In this document: piece after piece, positions 21,824 through 33,689 of the stretch | How the letters are laid out: every line of letters begins with the position of its first letter | Position numbering within the stretch: the first letter of the stretch is position 1 | NCBI GenBank assembly: GCA_040954595.2 | Contig: CM082597.2 | Location: 8,432,001 to 8,496,000, forward strand | Length of the DNA stretch: 64,000 nucleotides | Direction: 5' to 3' | Origin: Balanoglossus misakiensis | Taxonomy: Eukaryota > Hemichordata | Program-made: the position numbers and the translations under genes | The notes under the pieces: generated by a model | Database searches by the model: none | What the model saw: the letters and a program-made list of their open reading frames with translations, nothing else | Told to the model about the DNA's origin: nothing

Positions 21824-24800
21824 CTTACAACCATCATTTTGCCAGTTAGTCTCATCAAAGTAGCTACATCTGTGTTGAGTAGTGAGAACAGTGATGTCAA
21901 CCCCATGGGCTGTAGGGAAAAAATATACACAGAACTTCGGTTACATCAACATATTCCATATAAAACCAACTGGAGTATCTGTAAGGTAGTGTGCACCCAG
22001 AAAATGAAATTCATAAACTTTTGTATTATATTGCTAAAGGCAAAAGAAATACAAAACGCATACCAAGTGTTTTGTGTACACCTTTGTATGGAGGTCGATT
22101 AAACGGCTTGAGCGCCCGTTTAATATATCACTTGATCAAATTGCAACATACAGTCACAATTGGGCATCGACAAGAAGTAAATGTATTACAATCAGTAAGC
22201 ATATTTAGATGGACCGTTCTAAGCTCGATAGTAAAATTAGAAAATTGGGAACGCTATATTCAAACCGCAAGATCGTAGTATAGCTTTCTACATATGCATG
22301 TTCGTTTTTGAAATTAAAAAGAATCATACACAGCAAAAAAGAAGAGAAAACACAACTATGTGTTTCAATCAACGATCATTGTGCAATAGTTGTATTAAAT
22401 ATGTAAATACCACAATCTTACCACTAGTAAGGTCAAAGAATATGTAATACAAGCCCGTCCTGGTGATCTTTGCTTCTGGTAGAAATATGGATGCTGTACA
22501 CCCTTCAAATACCAAGTCAGTTACATAATGGAAATCACTGTAGCCACCGACGGCGTCAAGTCTTTCCAGTGACATGTATGCTGTAGTAGTCTCGAAGACA
22601 TGCACTGATGCTTCCATGGTGATTTGAAATGCAGAGTAGGCCGATAGCGCCTGCAACGAAAATAATGATAAATCGACGCATGATAAACTTCACATAATGA
22701 AATATGTGAGGTAACAGATAACACTATGTTTGAAATAACAACAATACCATTAATACTCATGTTTGAGTTTTGCCCCGTTGATCAAATGGTTATGTTAAAG
22801 ACTAGATCAGAAAACATGTAATGATCAGTGAATTTCATATAGTATGTGAAGATTACCGTTACTGTCAATGCATAGTTAGTGACTCCTTCACTTTCCACGT
22901 ATACTCCTCTGACGATGCTTTCATTTATAGGTGTCTGATAATTACCAAGCCATACACCGAGATCCTCTGATGCATTTTTCACTGAAAATAAAAATGTTAT
23001 GTTATAACTCAAAGTAATTTCCAAAGTAAATTCACAAATTGGTCATTAATCTACTTACGCCCTCCAAGATGAAATTATGAGCGAGTATTTGTATACAAGT
23101 ATGTTGCTGGGTTTCTAGGTAAAGTTATTTTAAAGAAGGAATTCGCCTTTTCCAGTTTAAATGGTGCTTCGTTACGACAATGGTGACACAGGACATGCTC
23201 CTTGCCCAAATCAATAACCCCTTAAGACAAGGCGTTCCAGAGAGGCAACTTCTTTCCACCGAAGATTTCAAGTATTTTTGTGAGTTCCATACGAATGTTA
23301 GGATGCCACTTTTGGCCTTAATGAAAACAAACCTTTAATCTCATTACCATCTTCATCTCTGAATTCTAAGGTCAGTATATCGGTAGTAAAGCCATATGTC
23401 TCATTTGCCAATCTGTGGGGATTTACACCCAAACGGAAAATCTAAAGGCAAAACATTACTTTTATTATTCTTGAGCATAATGACACAAGAAGACAGCAAC
23501 AGGTATTGTACATAAAACCAAATATAATCTTTTAAATATAGTACGGGCTTATTTTTTTTAAAAATGCAACGGATGCATTGACTGAACACAAATATCAGCC
23601 TATAGTTCATTCCATTAAAGGGACAAAGTCTCTCTCTCGCTGCCGTTTTTTTCCATTAATTATATTTGATACAAGACACCGTTTCTTATTCTACATGTGG
23701 ATATATAGTGAATGAACGTTCAACCACACACAACTTCCATCCCCCTTATAGACAGGAGAGTGAATAAAATCGCCAAAAAAATAATCGTTCTTTACCATTT
23801 ATTCATTTTGGGCGAGTTTTTACTCTCATATCATACAAGTGGGATGGAAGTTTTGTGTGGTTGATCATTGATTCACTATATATCCACGTGTACATTAATA
23901 AACAGTGTCTTGTATCAAACATAATTAATGGAAAAAAGGGCAGCGAGAGAGAGACTTCGTCCCTTTAATGATAGCAAGATCACTGGGACGTCACATTATA
24001 TTTTAATAGTATACAAATATCAATATACAAGTATAGAGCAGTGTATGATGGAAAATGAAAGTCATATTTTTCTTCTGATTATAGACGTTGTATACGGACC
24101 ATTCTGTTCAAGACTGTGTCCCACGACAATTGTGGAAACATACTGTCTGCTGGTGGAATATTGAATCCACTTCCATCTCCAATCATTACATTGGTGTCGC
24201 ACAAGTCCTGCACAAAGTTCTTTTCCAGATGCAGCACAAGAGAAGAAGTGTTCACGATGATTGGTCCATGTCCACAAATAGCCTCGTTCAGTATAAACAT
24301 TGATAACTGGTCGAATACTTTCGTTATTATCTTTGTCAGGTTATTTGCCTGCCCAGGATTCAGCTTCTCGCTCGGATTGGCGTCAAATAGGGACTGCATT
24401 CTGTCTATCACATTTTGCATAACATTCAGTGTTTCTGAAATATATAATTGTTGACATTTAAAACTTTCTCAGTCTATCGTTATGCATCGGCTCTTGCTTC
24501 ATACGCCGGTTGAGAATAAGTCTGTCTTATTTCTCGTATCCATCAGCTTTTAGAATTGTCCAATGCTCAGTTTTTCTGAAAATGACATATTTGACGGTCA
24601 CCAATTATCTGCATGATTTATTGAAACAAACGAAGTATAGTTGAAACATATCGATACGCTTAAGGATTGTATGGGTTCTACATTTCTGCGTATGATACAC
24701 TATCGTATTTACATCATTGGATGATATTTAATGTGGACGGTGTTGAAATGTCTACTGTGACGTCACAGATTCATTGTGGTTTTAAATTAAAATGATCACA

Positions 24801-25131
24801 ATACCTTTTGCCAATATAATTCTTCCTTCAAATATGACTCTTTTATTTGAAAGGTCAGAGGTTAAAATGTCCACCTTGTCAATTATACTAATACCCTGGC
24901 AAAAGAAAATACAGCTTTTTAACTATGTGGCCTCTGTTGTCACAAAATAGTCATATCCCATAAAGACATTTAAAGTACGTTTAAGTGGATGTCGCTAACT
25001 TGTGGCTTTTTTACACTACAGTGCATTACATCAGTCTCAAATGATTGACACTTTTCTTACAACATCAGCTGTTCGTAATTCATCGTCACTTATCTTGACC
25101 AACCTCTCCCGCATCAGAAGTAAGTCATCAT
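21824..25131 (-). CDS. Gene B: polycystin-type GAIN region and first half of GPS (7 exons)
   Basis: Exon by exon: DDLLLMRERLVKIS; GISIIDKVDIL; the 335-bp exon with ETLNVMQNVIDRMQ and GFNIPPADSMFPQ; FRLGVNPHRLANETYGFTT; VKNASEDLGVWLGNYQTP; ALSAYSAFQITMEASV with EGCTASIFLP; and VDITVLTTQHRCSYFD. The succession of beta-strand-like segments followed by a C-x-Y-F-D...W...DGC motif matches the region before the GPS cleavage site in polycystin-1-like and sea-urchin REJ proteins. The block is repeated in gene A (52595-57150). Confidence 0.8.
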
Positions 25132-28100
25132 CTGAATGTTGCAAATGTAAAAGACAGATGATGTGAGAGGTGCCAAAATATTATGTTTTGTATTTACAAA
25201 ATTAAGAAGGCATTGGCGACTTTAAAATAGTACATGAATATATAACATTTTCAGGGGACATCTTTACTCCGTTGTCAACAAACTTTCATGTCAAGACAGT
25301 AATAAATAATTTCAATGTCATGCATTCCTTTATCTGTGTATACTAATGAAATCGGTAAAAATAATCTCATACAAAAGTCATCGCGAGATCGAACGCTCGA
25401 ATTATGCAAATATTGTCCATGAAACATTTGAACGGAATTTTCATGTCTACACTGAAGTTAAGGCGCTGCAATAGTTTCAGTCATTGTTCCTTCTCTTCCT
25501 ATACACTGCGGGACCATCTTTTGGCCGCCTTGTGGCAGAACAATTCAACTTTTGTTTCAATTATCCATTTACTGAAAGCAGCAAGAGATGGTCCATTACA
25601 CATATAGTCAGGTGGAGATTTGATAAATTGTGACCCCCTCTGGCATTTTTTGGTACAAGCAAACCAAATATGTTTTTTGGTCAATTCGACTACGCTGATT
25701 TCGAAAATGCCTGTTCCCAAAAGATCTTTTTGAGATAAGAGCCTCGTTTTGGCAAATCAAATATGGCCGCCAAGGATCGCAATTCTCACATGAATAGCAT
25801 CAAAGAAATGTTCACTTACCTCCTTAAACAATGAAACTAAACTACATGTTTACATCAACAACTTTTTTTGGTTGTATAAACACAAAATAGCAACAATTAA
25901 ACAATAATTATGCAAGCATTTGCATATTGTATGAATAATTCGTTGATTTTTGGCTACCAAATAATAATAAAGCTAGGTGTAACAGTACATGTACTGAAAA
26001 CTCACAAGCATTGGAAAAAAATACCTTTTCTTTATTTTAACACCTTGTTCAAAACAATACTTCAAGTGTGAAGTTCATTTTGAGATAAGAGCCTCGATGT
26101 GGCAATTCAATATGGCCGTCTAAAGCCCTGTAGTGGAGCGGCCAAACCCTAATTTTCATAGCGATTGTGCATTTTGTGATAAAAGCACCAAACTTGGCTC
26201 AGATGTGTTTTAATGTGTACTAAACAAATTCAGATAGGGAGCCACTAAATATCTGTTGATGAGTTTCCATGGCAACCAATTTTTCAAAATGGCCACCAAT
26301 ACAGATAATTTCACCCACCAAATAACATCTGTAAACACCAAGATAAATTTAGATTACTATATTTGATACAAGGAACTATGGAAAGAATAATTTGCAAAGA
26401 TATTATGGTTACTAAACTACTTATAGGGGTAAGTAAGTTATCAAAACACAATTTAAAGGCACAACTTTTAATCCCTTTCGGATTAATAGGTGCTCCTCTA
26501 GAAGTTAAACCATACTGTCTATGGTCAAACATTAGGCTAATTGCGATATTTAACTTGCAGTACGTAAATTACACATATGAATCACAACAGTTTACCACAT
26601 TAGCTAATGATAATCATATAAACAGATCACCGATATATTCGAATTGCACACGGATGTGGGCTTGGCTTACTCGTGACTGGTAAAATTTCCTTATCAACTT
26701 GATAGGAGAGTCCACTGCCCGAAATAGACGTTGATCCAAACTGAGTCCGCGGTCGTCACGTTTATTGGTCGACAGACATAGGGCCTCAAACGCAATGCAA
26801 TCTAAATGGACCCCGGGTAACGAACCACGCGGGTTGTTTCGACCACAATCGCCACCGCAGCGTTGACAACGATTTTTCGGGGCGTTGATGTTTGTCAAAA
26901 TGCCATAGGAAATTAAAGAAACTTAAGTCAAATTGCTGAAACGTTAATAATCGACCATATGTCTTGATACTTTAGATCATGTATCAGTTCCACTCCAGCA
27001 ATTTTGGCGACTGTTTTGACCAAAAGATAAATGGTGTCTATGATTCCAAACTCATAAAAATTACACCGGAGGACACAACATTATTTTATTTGTCGAGAAT
27101 AGTGTCCATCATGCCATAAATATTGTCAAAAATGTGTGTTAATTATAGAAACCCAACTAAATATACAAGCAGTTGGCCTTTAGATTGGTAAATGGAAAAA
27201 CAGGTCTTATTGCAATTTTCTGGGATTAGGTGGCCCAATGCTCCCAACAAGTCACTTGGAATGTACTTCCATTCTAATATCTCAATGTGTAAAGATCTGA
27301 CTTTGCAAGAGATATTACAGAAAACTTAATTTCATTTAATAGCATGAAGTAAGCGAAATCTTACTCTTTACAGAAAAGCTGTGATCCTGAAGACTTTTGG
27401 TGTTTTGAAGCTTATTTTCACTTTATCATTTTATTCTTTGATTTTGGGGGTTCAAAAATACACAAAATAACATGTCAAAATAGAACTGCTGACTATCATC
27501 AAGGTGCGATTAAAATTATCGATAACATGAGCAATACAAAGCACTTCAAGCGACTTCATCAAAACGCTTTCCGAAGGACAAGTATTGGATGAAAAGTTTG
27601 AAACAGATTTTGATTTTGATTCCTAACATCTATCTATGTACATGCACCCTAGACATAGTTTGTTTCTATAGTAACTTTAACAAACCAATCGACTGTCATG
27701 ATACTGGCTTTCTGCCTCCATTTTATGGGGAAGTGATTCATTATTTGCATGAATCATTTGATGAAGATAAAATAGAAAAGCTGTATTCTGCACTGATTCA
27801 AACTGGTCAGATCAATTTATAAGGTTGAGAAACAAGATGCCGTTTTTTCCTGGGTTGACTAAATTTGGAATTTTGTTAATCAAAGATATTTTTTATGGGG
27901 AAAATACCGAATCAACTGAGCTTTACTTGTTAAACTTTTATCACAAAATGCCCAAATGTTACGAAAATTTTGTTTATGCCAGGCCACTATTATAATATAT
28001 ATATATGGTTATACAGTGTTTTAACTAAGTTTGTTGTAACCGGGGTTATTACCAAACTTGAATTTCTTTAGCGACAGAATCTCGATCCTGTATTTACCCC

Positions 28101-31100
28101 TATAACTAGTTTAGTGATGATATATATTTTGAAAATTACTCTTTGAGCAGTTTCTTGTTTCAAATATTGTAATATGAATTTATTGTGGTGTTTTATAATT
28201 CTTATTTTGTGGGTGAGATTATCTGTTTTGGCGGCCATTTTGAAAAAATGAAAAAAATGGTTGCCATGGAAACTCATCAACAGATATTGTGGCTCGCTAT
28301 CTGAATTTGTTTAGTACACATTAACGCACATCTGAGCCAAGTACGACACCCAAGTGGATTAAACATACATGTATATATGTTGCCTCACTGACACAATCTT
28401 CACTTTTCACACAGTATCATATATAAAAACGTAATAAAAATACACATTACTCTTTACTTATGAAGAGAAATTGTTGTTAGAGACCGGGTTTCAAAAAAAA
28501 ACACCGAGGACGTCGGGCCATCAGTGTGCATTCAACGTCTTATAACTAAGCATGAATATACAGTGCTGTGTCACGATTGAGTTTTAACGATCATAGATCT
28601 TGTTTATGATTATGTAAGAAGTCATTCACTTGTATGGTTTTAGTCCAGTATTGACATAGGTACTTGACCCAGAGTAAACAAGATTGTGTAATTGATACAT
28701 GTCAGAAGGAGATAGAGATATCACGCGCTAAGTTCATGTTTAAGAATTATTAAGATGACGTGTTCCTTTTATGACTTAATACTTGACTAACGTATTAATA
28801 AGGTGTGGTGAAATGTGGGATCACACGTTTATAACGGGAGATCCGTGATGGGAGTCAACGAGCATGGATCGAGTCGTGTAATTCTTACGTGTGACCAGTA
28901 CGTGTGTTACTCGGAAAACTTGTTGTAAGTCTCTGTCTACGAAAGGTTTACGATCTGCCGGGTACCTCTCTCGGACTTTATGAATATGTTGGGTGGAGAA
29001 GGAGATGGAGAGAAGTTACGCCGTCAACCTTCGGACGTGGCTGATTCCCCGCAGAAGCGTCCGAAGGAGGTGAACGTCCGAAGGACGGCGGGCGGGCGTA
29101 ATAACACAATGGTGTTAGAATCCGGGTAGGCAGAGATGTTGCAACTGATTCCTGAACCGAGAAAGAAGAGAAAAAGCTGGCGAAACTGACGATTCAATGG
29201 TCTGCTTCAGAAGGAAACGAGAACAGAAAAAAGTTCTGGTTTATTACTGGTCACACGTAAGAATTACACGACTCGATCCATGCTCGTTGACTCCCATCAC
29301 GGATCTCCCGTTATAAACGTGTGATCTCAAATTTCACCACACCTTATTAATACGTTAGTCAAGTATTAAGTCATAAAAGGAACACGTCATCTTAATATTT
29401 CTTAAACATGAACTTAGCGCGTGATATCTCTATCTCCTTCTGACATGTATCAATTACACAATCTTGTTTACTCTGGGTCAAGTACCTATGTCAATACTGG
29501 ACTAAAACCATACAAGTGAATGACTTCTTACTTAATCATAAACAAGATCTATGATCGTTAAAACTCAATCGTGACACTTCCCACTTTTCCAATAATCGAA
29601 CTTCCACGTTCGATCAAAGAAAGAATGAAAACGAAAACCAGGTCTGCGCTATCGGTTTGATATCACGCGCTAAGTTTATGTTTAAGAAATATTAAGATGA
29701 CGTGTTCCTTTTATGACTTAATACTTGACTAACGTATTAATAAGGTGTGGTGAAATTTGGGATCACACGTTTATAACGGGAGATCCGTGATGGGAGTCAA
29801 CGAGCATGGATCGAGTCGTGTAATTCTTACGTGTGACCAGTAATAAACCAGAACTTTGTGTTACTCGGAAAACTTGTTGCAAGTGGCATAATGTGAGTGT
29901 GGCCATACGATGCTTTCGCTATTAATGAACAACTTGTACGTTAACAAATGCCAGTTTTGTTGGCAAAAAGTATGTTTTTGGCTTTTCACAACATTGAACA
30001 TACATTCATAGTTCAATAACTTGTGAATTGTGGACCTAAACGTTCATACGTTCAATGTTCTGGTGTTTTTTAACGGAGCGATCGGTCACGATGTTACCAA
30101 CGAGCATGTACAGTCTAAACTAAATCGTCGTTGTGTATGTTTATTTGTTTGTTTTTGTTGTTTTTTACATACAAATATGAAAAGTTTCATTTCAGTTATT
30201 CATTAAAATGCAAACATTTGCCAAAAAAACATGTGAATAGACACCTCACAGGCCATAGTTGTATCATTAGCTTTCAGTTGTCAATTTTAGCATGACATCA
30301 TGACAAATTAAGCTAATTTTGCATATTTTCCATGCTGCACCTTGTCTGACAAGGTAAATTTGCCATTTTCGACATGAAAACGTGAAAAGAATTTTTGGGA
30401 ACAGGCAAATTCGAAATCAGCGTATTCGAAATATCCAAAAACAACTTGTTCCCAGCTTGTACCAAAAAATGCCTGACATGCTTTTAAAATGCTCATTTTC
30501 TGAAATTTCCACCTGACTAATACGGGCATTTCCAATGTGACTCCCTTCCAACGCGGATAAATGTAATTACCATGTGTATGCATTTGTCGATTTTCCATGT
30601 ATCATGGCATATTTTGAATGTATACACACCACAGAACTACACAGGTTGTCAACTATGCAGGAAAGGCTGATGTCCCAACTACTTACTGTTATCCTCGCAA
30701 ATAACCCTTTGAAGTTCTCTGCAGTTTTTAGTGTGCCAACTGAATAATCTCTCAGTGTCACATCTGTATAAGAAAGTATTTTTAAGACTTGTACAATGAT
30801 TACTGTACAGAGTCAATAGTGATCTCTATAGAATGCGGGTTGGTCATAATGCCACATTTTGCGTTATTTGAATAAAATCATTAACCATGAAGCATACCCT
30901 GGCTTAGTTTTCCAAAAATCGTTCAATATAAAAACTCAATCTTGACATGGGCAGGGTTCCGATTACTTTCTTACATCCACTGTCTTTCATGTTGTAGGGA
31001 ACATGTTGGAATTGTAATGCAATCAGCGTTAGCTGTAAAGTATCATTCTCAAATTGTGCTTTGCAATTCAGACGACATGGCAGATTAAGTTGACAATATA

Positions 31101-33677
31101 CCAGAAATAGTGCAAAATACTGTCATTTTAACAGAGTGCAACCTTTAGGATAAGAAACACGTGTTCTAACAAGCATACACACATTTAACTGCCATCATTT
31201 CTCCAATGTAATCTCCCAAATTCCCACGCTTATGACAACTAGTCAAAATTATTAAAGAAATGGAAAAACATGAATACGGTTCTAGCAACGCGGAAATCAG
31301 CGTGAACAAAGAGTGACTCACTCTGCGTAAATGCACAATCCGACTTCAATAGCCTGGTTGGTCGAAAAAGGCGGTTGTTCCAATAGTAAACCACTGGCTG
31401 TCTTGACATTGCCATCCGCTGTGATGATAGCATCAATCCATACCTCCTCCACCAATGGAACGCCGTAACAGTACTGGCCATAAGCCCATACGGTTGTGTC
31501 GGTTAGAAGACGTAATCCATACTTTTCACATACTTGGTATGCATCCATCGCGGTCACCCCGAAACTCGTAGTTACGTCGAAAGAAGCTGCAACTGAGATT
31601 AACGTAATTTATTTCCCTTAAAATCCCCTAGAGCTGCCACTTTTTGCATTATTTTCATGATTTTATTTTCCAACTTAAATTGATCCATCTAAATAAGCCT
31701 ACTGATAGGTATACATGAACACCTTATCGATGCCCGATTGTGACTGCATGTTGCAATTTTGAACACGCCATGTATTAAACAGGTGCCGCACCGATTTAAT
31801 TAGCCTCCATACAAATAGTACGCAGCTATCCTGGTATGCGTCGCCAAGAGATGACAAAATGATGCAATTGCAGGTAATACGGCATAATGGTGAGGATTTT
31901 AGAGGATAGGGAATATATTTGAAGTATTTTACTGCGGAAATAATGTGAAATTTGGCAGCTATAGGGGCTTTCAAATAAATGTCTATAATGATTTGTTGTC
32001 TCTCAGTAAGCGTTTATTTGTCGTCTGTATTTAACAAAAACGGCAAAAAACACCGATAAGTATCTACATATATTTCGTAAATAAACCAAAAACAAGTTGT
32101 ATTAATTTAAGAAGGTGATTGTTTCATATACATAAAGAGGCAAATGTTATGAAAATACATAAATTAAAAACGTGTCTTTCCACTTGAACAAACAAAGATA
32201 GGTCGATCAGTCATAAGGAAAAGTATGAACTAAGTGTCAAAGAATTAATTGAACTAGAACTTACTCGCATCTTCACACAGAGCCACCGTTTGAAGGCCGA
32301 AGGTGCCGTTCGTGCCACATCTAATATTTTTCCATGCGCCATTCCTGGGAATTGAAACGTAAAGTAATTATATGTTTTCTCCACTCATTAACGCCAGTCA
32401 ACCATCAAACAACAATGGAGAATTCAATCCATGCACATAATCTTAAATTGACAGAAACATGAGATAAATTTGTTAGATTGTTGTACCACATTTTGCAGAG
32501 CAATCTGGCCATACCTCACAGTGCCGATTGAAATTTTCCATAAAAAGGAGCCATGTGTACTCAATTACAAAAGACATGAAATTGTGATCCGAAGATATTG
32601 TCCATTGTAACATCTGCATGTCTTTAAATTGTCAATAAACTCTGTCCCGACTGATTTTCCATTCTGAGCTTCTGCGCATGATACAGAATGATTGCTTCAA
32701 GTTTAGCTGTATTATAATGAGCACAAAAACACACATTTTTTTCATATTATAATATTATAATAGTTTCAAAACGCTCAACTCACCACAGTGAGAGACACTC
32801 TCCATCATACTCTGGAGAAATTGTATCCCAGTTCTTGTGAGTCAAAATGTCCCCGTTTCTTGTGACTGCGCGTTCGTTGTCAATCACACGAGCATCTATC
32901 CAGTATATAACGGCTGAACTTTGTCGTTCTTCTAAAATGTTTACTATAGCTGCATGTTTTTCTTCGCTGTCATCTTTAACAAGGCGAAGACCTAATCGCT
33001 CACAAAAAATGTAGGCAGAAGAGTGATCCATCGGCCTGAAAACGTGGTAGGTGACGCAACCTGGAAATAAAATCGTTATTCTTATGACAGTCAGTTTAAA
33101 CAATCACAAAATAATAAGATTCATGCGCTCCTGTTTTCAGGCCTAGGTAAGAAATATCAGCAAATCGGCGAATCTACACAGTCCAGATGGAAAGAAAGGC
33201 TGTCAAGCAGCGAAATCGAGATAATTTAGCTGCGCAAGGGGTTTGTCAAGCAGCAACACCTAGATAGTCTAGCCGCAATTGCCGGTTTTTTCCCGAAATT
33301 CCGTGGGATTTCAAAATGGCGATCAGGAGTACAAACACTCGCTAACTGTCAGTTTTTCCTGATATTATGTGTTTAAAAGCAAAATTTCGGAATAAACAGT
33401 AGCGCGTTCTGGGACTAGTGCATTTAAAAATAGTTGTGCCAAACGATTTTGTTAAACTCTCAATACTTTTGAAAAAGATAGAAAAAAAAAAACCTCGGAG
33501 CACGGACACGTCTCTAGCTGATATTTCTTACCTAGGCCTGGTTTTGAGGAATTAAAATGTCTTACCTGCTTGCTGCAGTAATGTCACCGACAGAATGACG
33601 AATGTAGCGATGAGCGTTAACTTTAAGGGTATTTCACGACAATCTCGCATCATTTTACAGCTTCTCAGGCAAGTCAT
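21824..33677 (-). CDS. Lectin/polycystin-like gene B: signal peptide, two CTLDs, GAIN and half GPS
   Basis: Twelve exons: 33566-33677, 32784-33060, 32265-32344, 31322-31586, 30687-30763, 25061-25131, 24805-24895, 24100-24434, 23333-23441, 22857-22981, 22422-22650, 21824-21909. All have GT-AG sites, matching phases and no stop; together 1857 nt, 619 codons. The order is signal peptide, two C-type lectin domains, then the membrane-proximal region of polycystin-1/REJ-type proteins, ending in CSYFDETNWQNDGCK, the first half of a GPS motif. Proteins of this kind are cell-surface receptors. No exon with the second GPS half or membrane segments was found before gene D starts at 19.4 kb, so the 3' end is unresolved. 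The intron between exons 5 and 6 carries a 4.9-kb insertion. Confidence 0.8.
23619..23964. repeat. Fold-back DNA element, copy 2, TTAA-flanked
   Basis: 346 bp of nearly pure inverted repeat with ends AGGGACAAAGTCTCTCTC, flanked by TTAA at 23615-23618 and 23965-23968. It lies in an intron of gene B and is absent from gene A at the same place. Same family as 2521-2869. Confidence 0.9.
26185..28340. repeat. Inverted-repeat block inside Z
   Basis: About 110 bp at 26185-26294 (around GATGAGTTTCCATGGCAACC) recurs inverted at 28233-28340. The 1.9 kb between contain no gene I recognise. Two short frames (26614-26898 minus with CQRCGGDCG, and 27589-27822 plus) have no supporting features. Confidence 0.6.
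28569..29884. repeat. Three LTR-like copies in head-to-head and direct arrangement
   Basis: Copy a (28569-28925, plus) starts TGTCACGATTGAG. Copy b (about 29231-29576) is the same sequence inverted. Copy c (29659-29884, plus) is a 5'-truncated repeat of it. All share GGAGATCCGTGATGGGAGTC; b and c share an AATAAA-containing CCAGTAATAAACCAGAAC. The TG start and AATAAA suggest solo or rearranged LTRs of a retrotransposon. Between a and b lies a short leader and frame. Confidence 0.65.
28980..29129 (+). pseudogene. Short frame after LTR copy a, possible gag start
   Basis: A 49-codon frame beginning MNMLGGEGDGEKLRRQPSD is basic and proline-rich and ends at TAG. Its place just downstream of an LTR-like copy suggests the beginning of a retrotransposon gag, cut off by the inverted copy. 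No domain is identifiable. Confidence 0.3.
29885..30390. other. Right part of insertion Z without gene
   Basis: AT-rich sequence with short TTTG/TTTTTG runs near 30150 and no supported frame on either strand. Confidence 0.4.
30687..31586 (-). CDS. Gene B: second C-type lectin domain (2 exons)
   Basis: Exon 31322-31586 (phase 1 to 2) has AYQVCEKYGLRLL, EVWIDAIITADGNVKT and VGLCIYAE. Exon 30687-30763 (phase 2 to 1) completes the domain with SWHTKNC and RVICED. The four conserved CTLD cysteines are present. No EPN or QPD calcium-sugar motif is seen, so carbohydrate binding is not implied. Confidence 0.8.
31624..31978. repeat. MITE, CTAGAGCTGCCA family, copy in gene B
   Basis: Inverted ends CCCCTAGAGCTGCCA and TGGCAGCTATAGGGG. 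It lies in the CTLD1-CTLD2 intron. The same insertion is present in gene C (38661-40178) but not in gene A, so it predates the B/C split. Confidence 0.8.
32265..33060 (-). CDS. Gene B: first C-type lectin domain (2 exons)
   Basis: Exon 32784-33060 encodes GCVTYHVFRPMDHSSAYIF, CERLGLRLVKDDSEEKH, YWIDARVIDNE and GECLSLW. Exon 32265-32344 adds NGAWKNIRC and ALCEDA. The junction codon forms tryptophan. Cysteine pattern and the WID segment fit a CTLD fold of about 120 residues. Confidence 0.85.
33138..33540. repeat. Fold-back element F in gene B, 5-bp duplication
   Basis: Ends CAGGCCTAGGTAAGAAAT are inverted repeats, and GTTTT flanks both sides (33133-33137 and 33541-33545). Genes A (about 60640) and D (about 19240) have the empty site. 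A longer copy sits in gene C at 43073-43596. Confidence 0.85.
33566..33677 (-). CDS. Gene B: signal-peptide exon
   Basis: Begins MTCLRSCKMMRDCREIP, followed by a hydrophobic run (LTLIATFVILSVTLL) and QQA. Donor GTAAGAC. The charged N-terminus before the core resembles a type II signal anchor or long signal peptide. Confidence 0.8.
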
Positions 33678-33689
33678 GGTTGCGAGTTG

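Larger units (their letters stand above)
25605..30519. mobile_element. 4.9-kb insertion Z with inverted ends and ATA duplication
   Basis: Ends TAGTCAGGTGGA and the complement TCCACCTGACTA bound 4915 bp, with similarity of the two ends continuing inward about 130 bp (for example GGCATTTTTTGGTACAAGC). ATA flanks both sides (25602-25604, 30520-30522). Gene A has the uninterrupted site at about 57755 and gene C at about 37620. The interior holds rearranged LTR-like copies, an inverted-repeat block and no intact transposase. It is a composite, non-autonomous element or a nest. Confidence 0.75.

Noticed and set aside
24062-24454. Plus-strand frames opposite the 335-bp GAIN exons (also 54695-54910)
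   Set aside because: They are the antisense of the conserved minus-strand exons, which have splice sites and paralogue support.
28569-29884. DIRS-type retrotransposon
   Set aside because: Inverted copies would fit, but no tyrosine recombinase or reverse transcriptase is present, and copy c in direct order does not fit.
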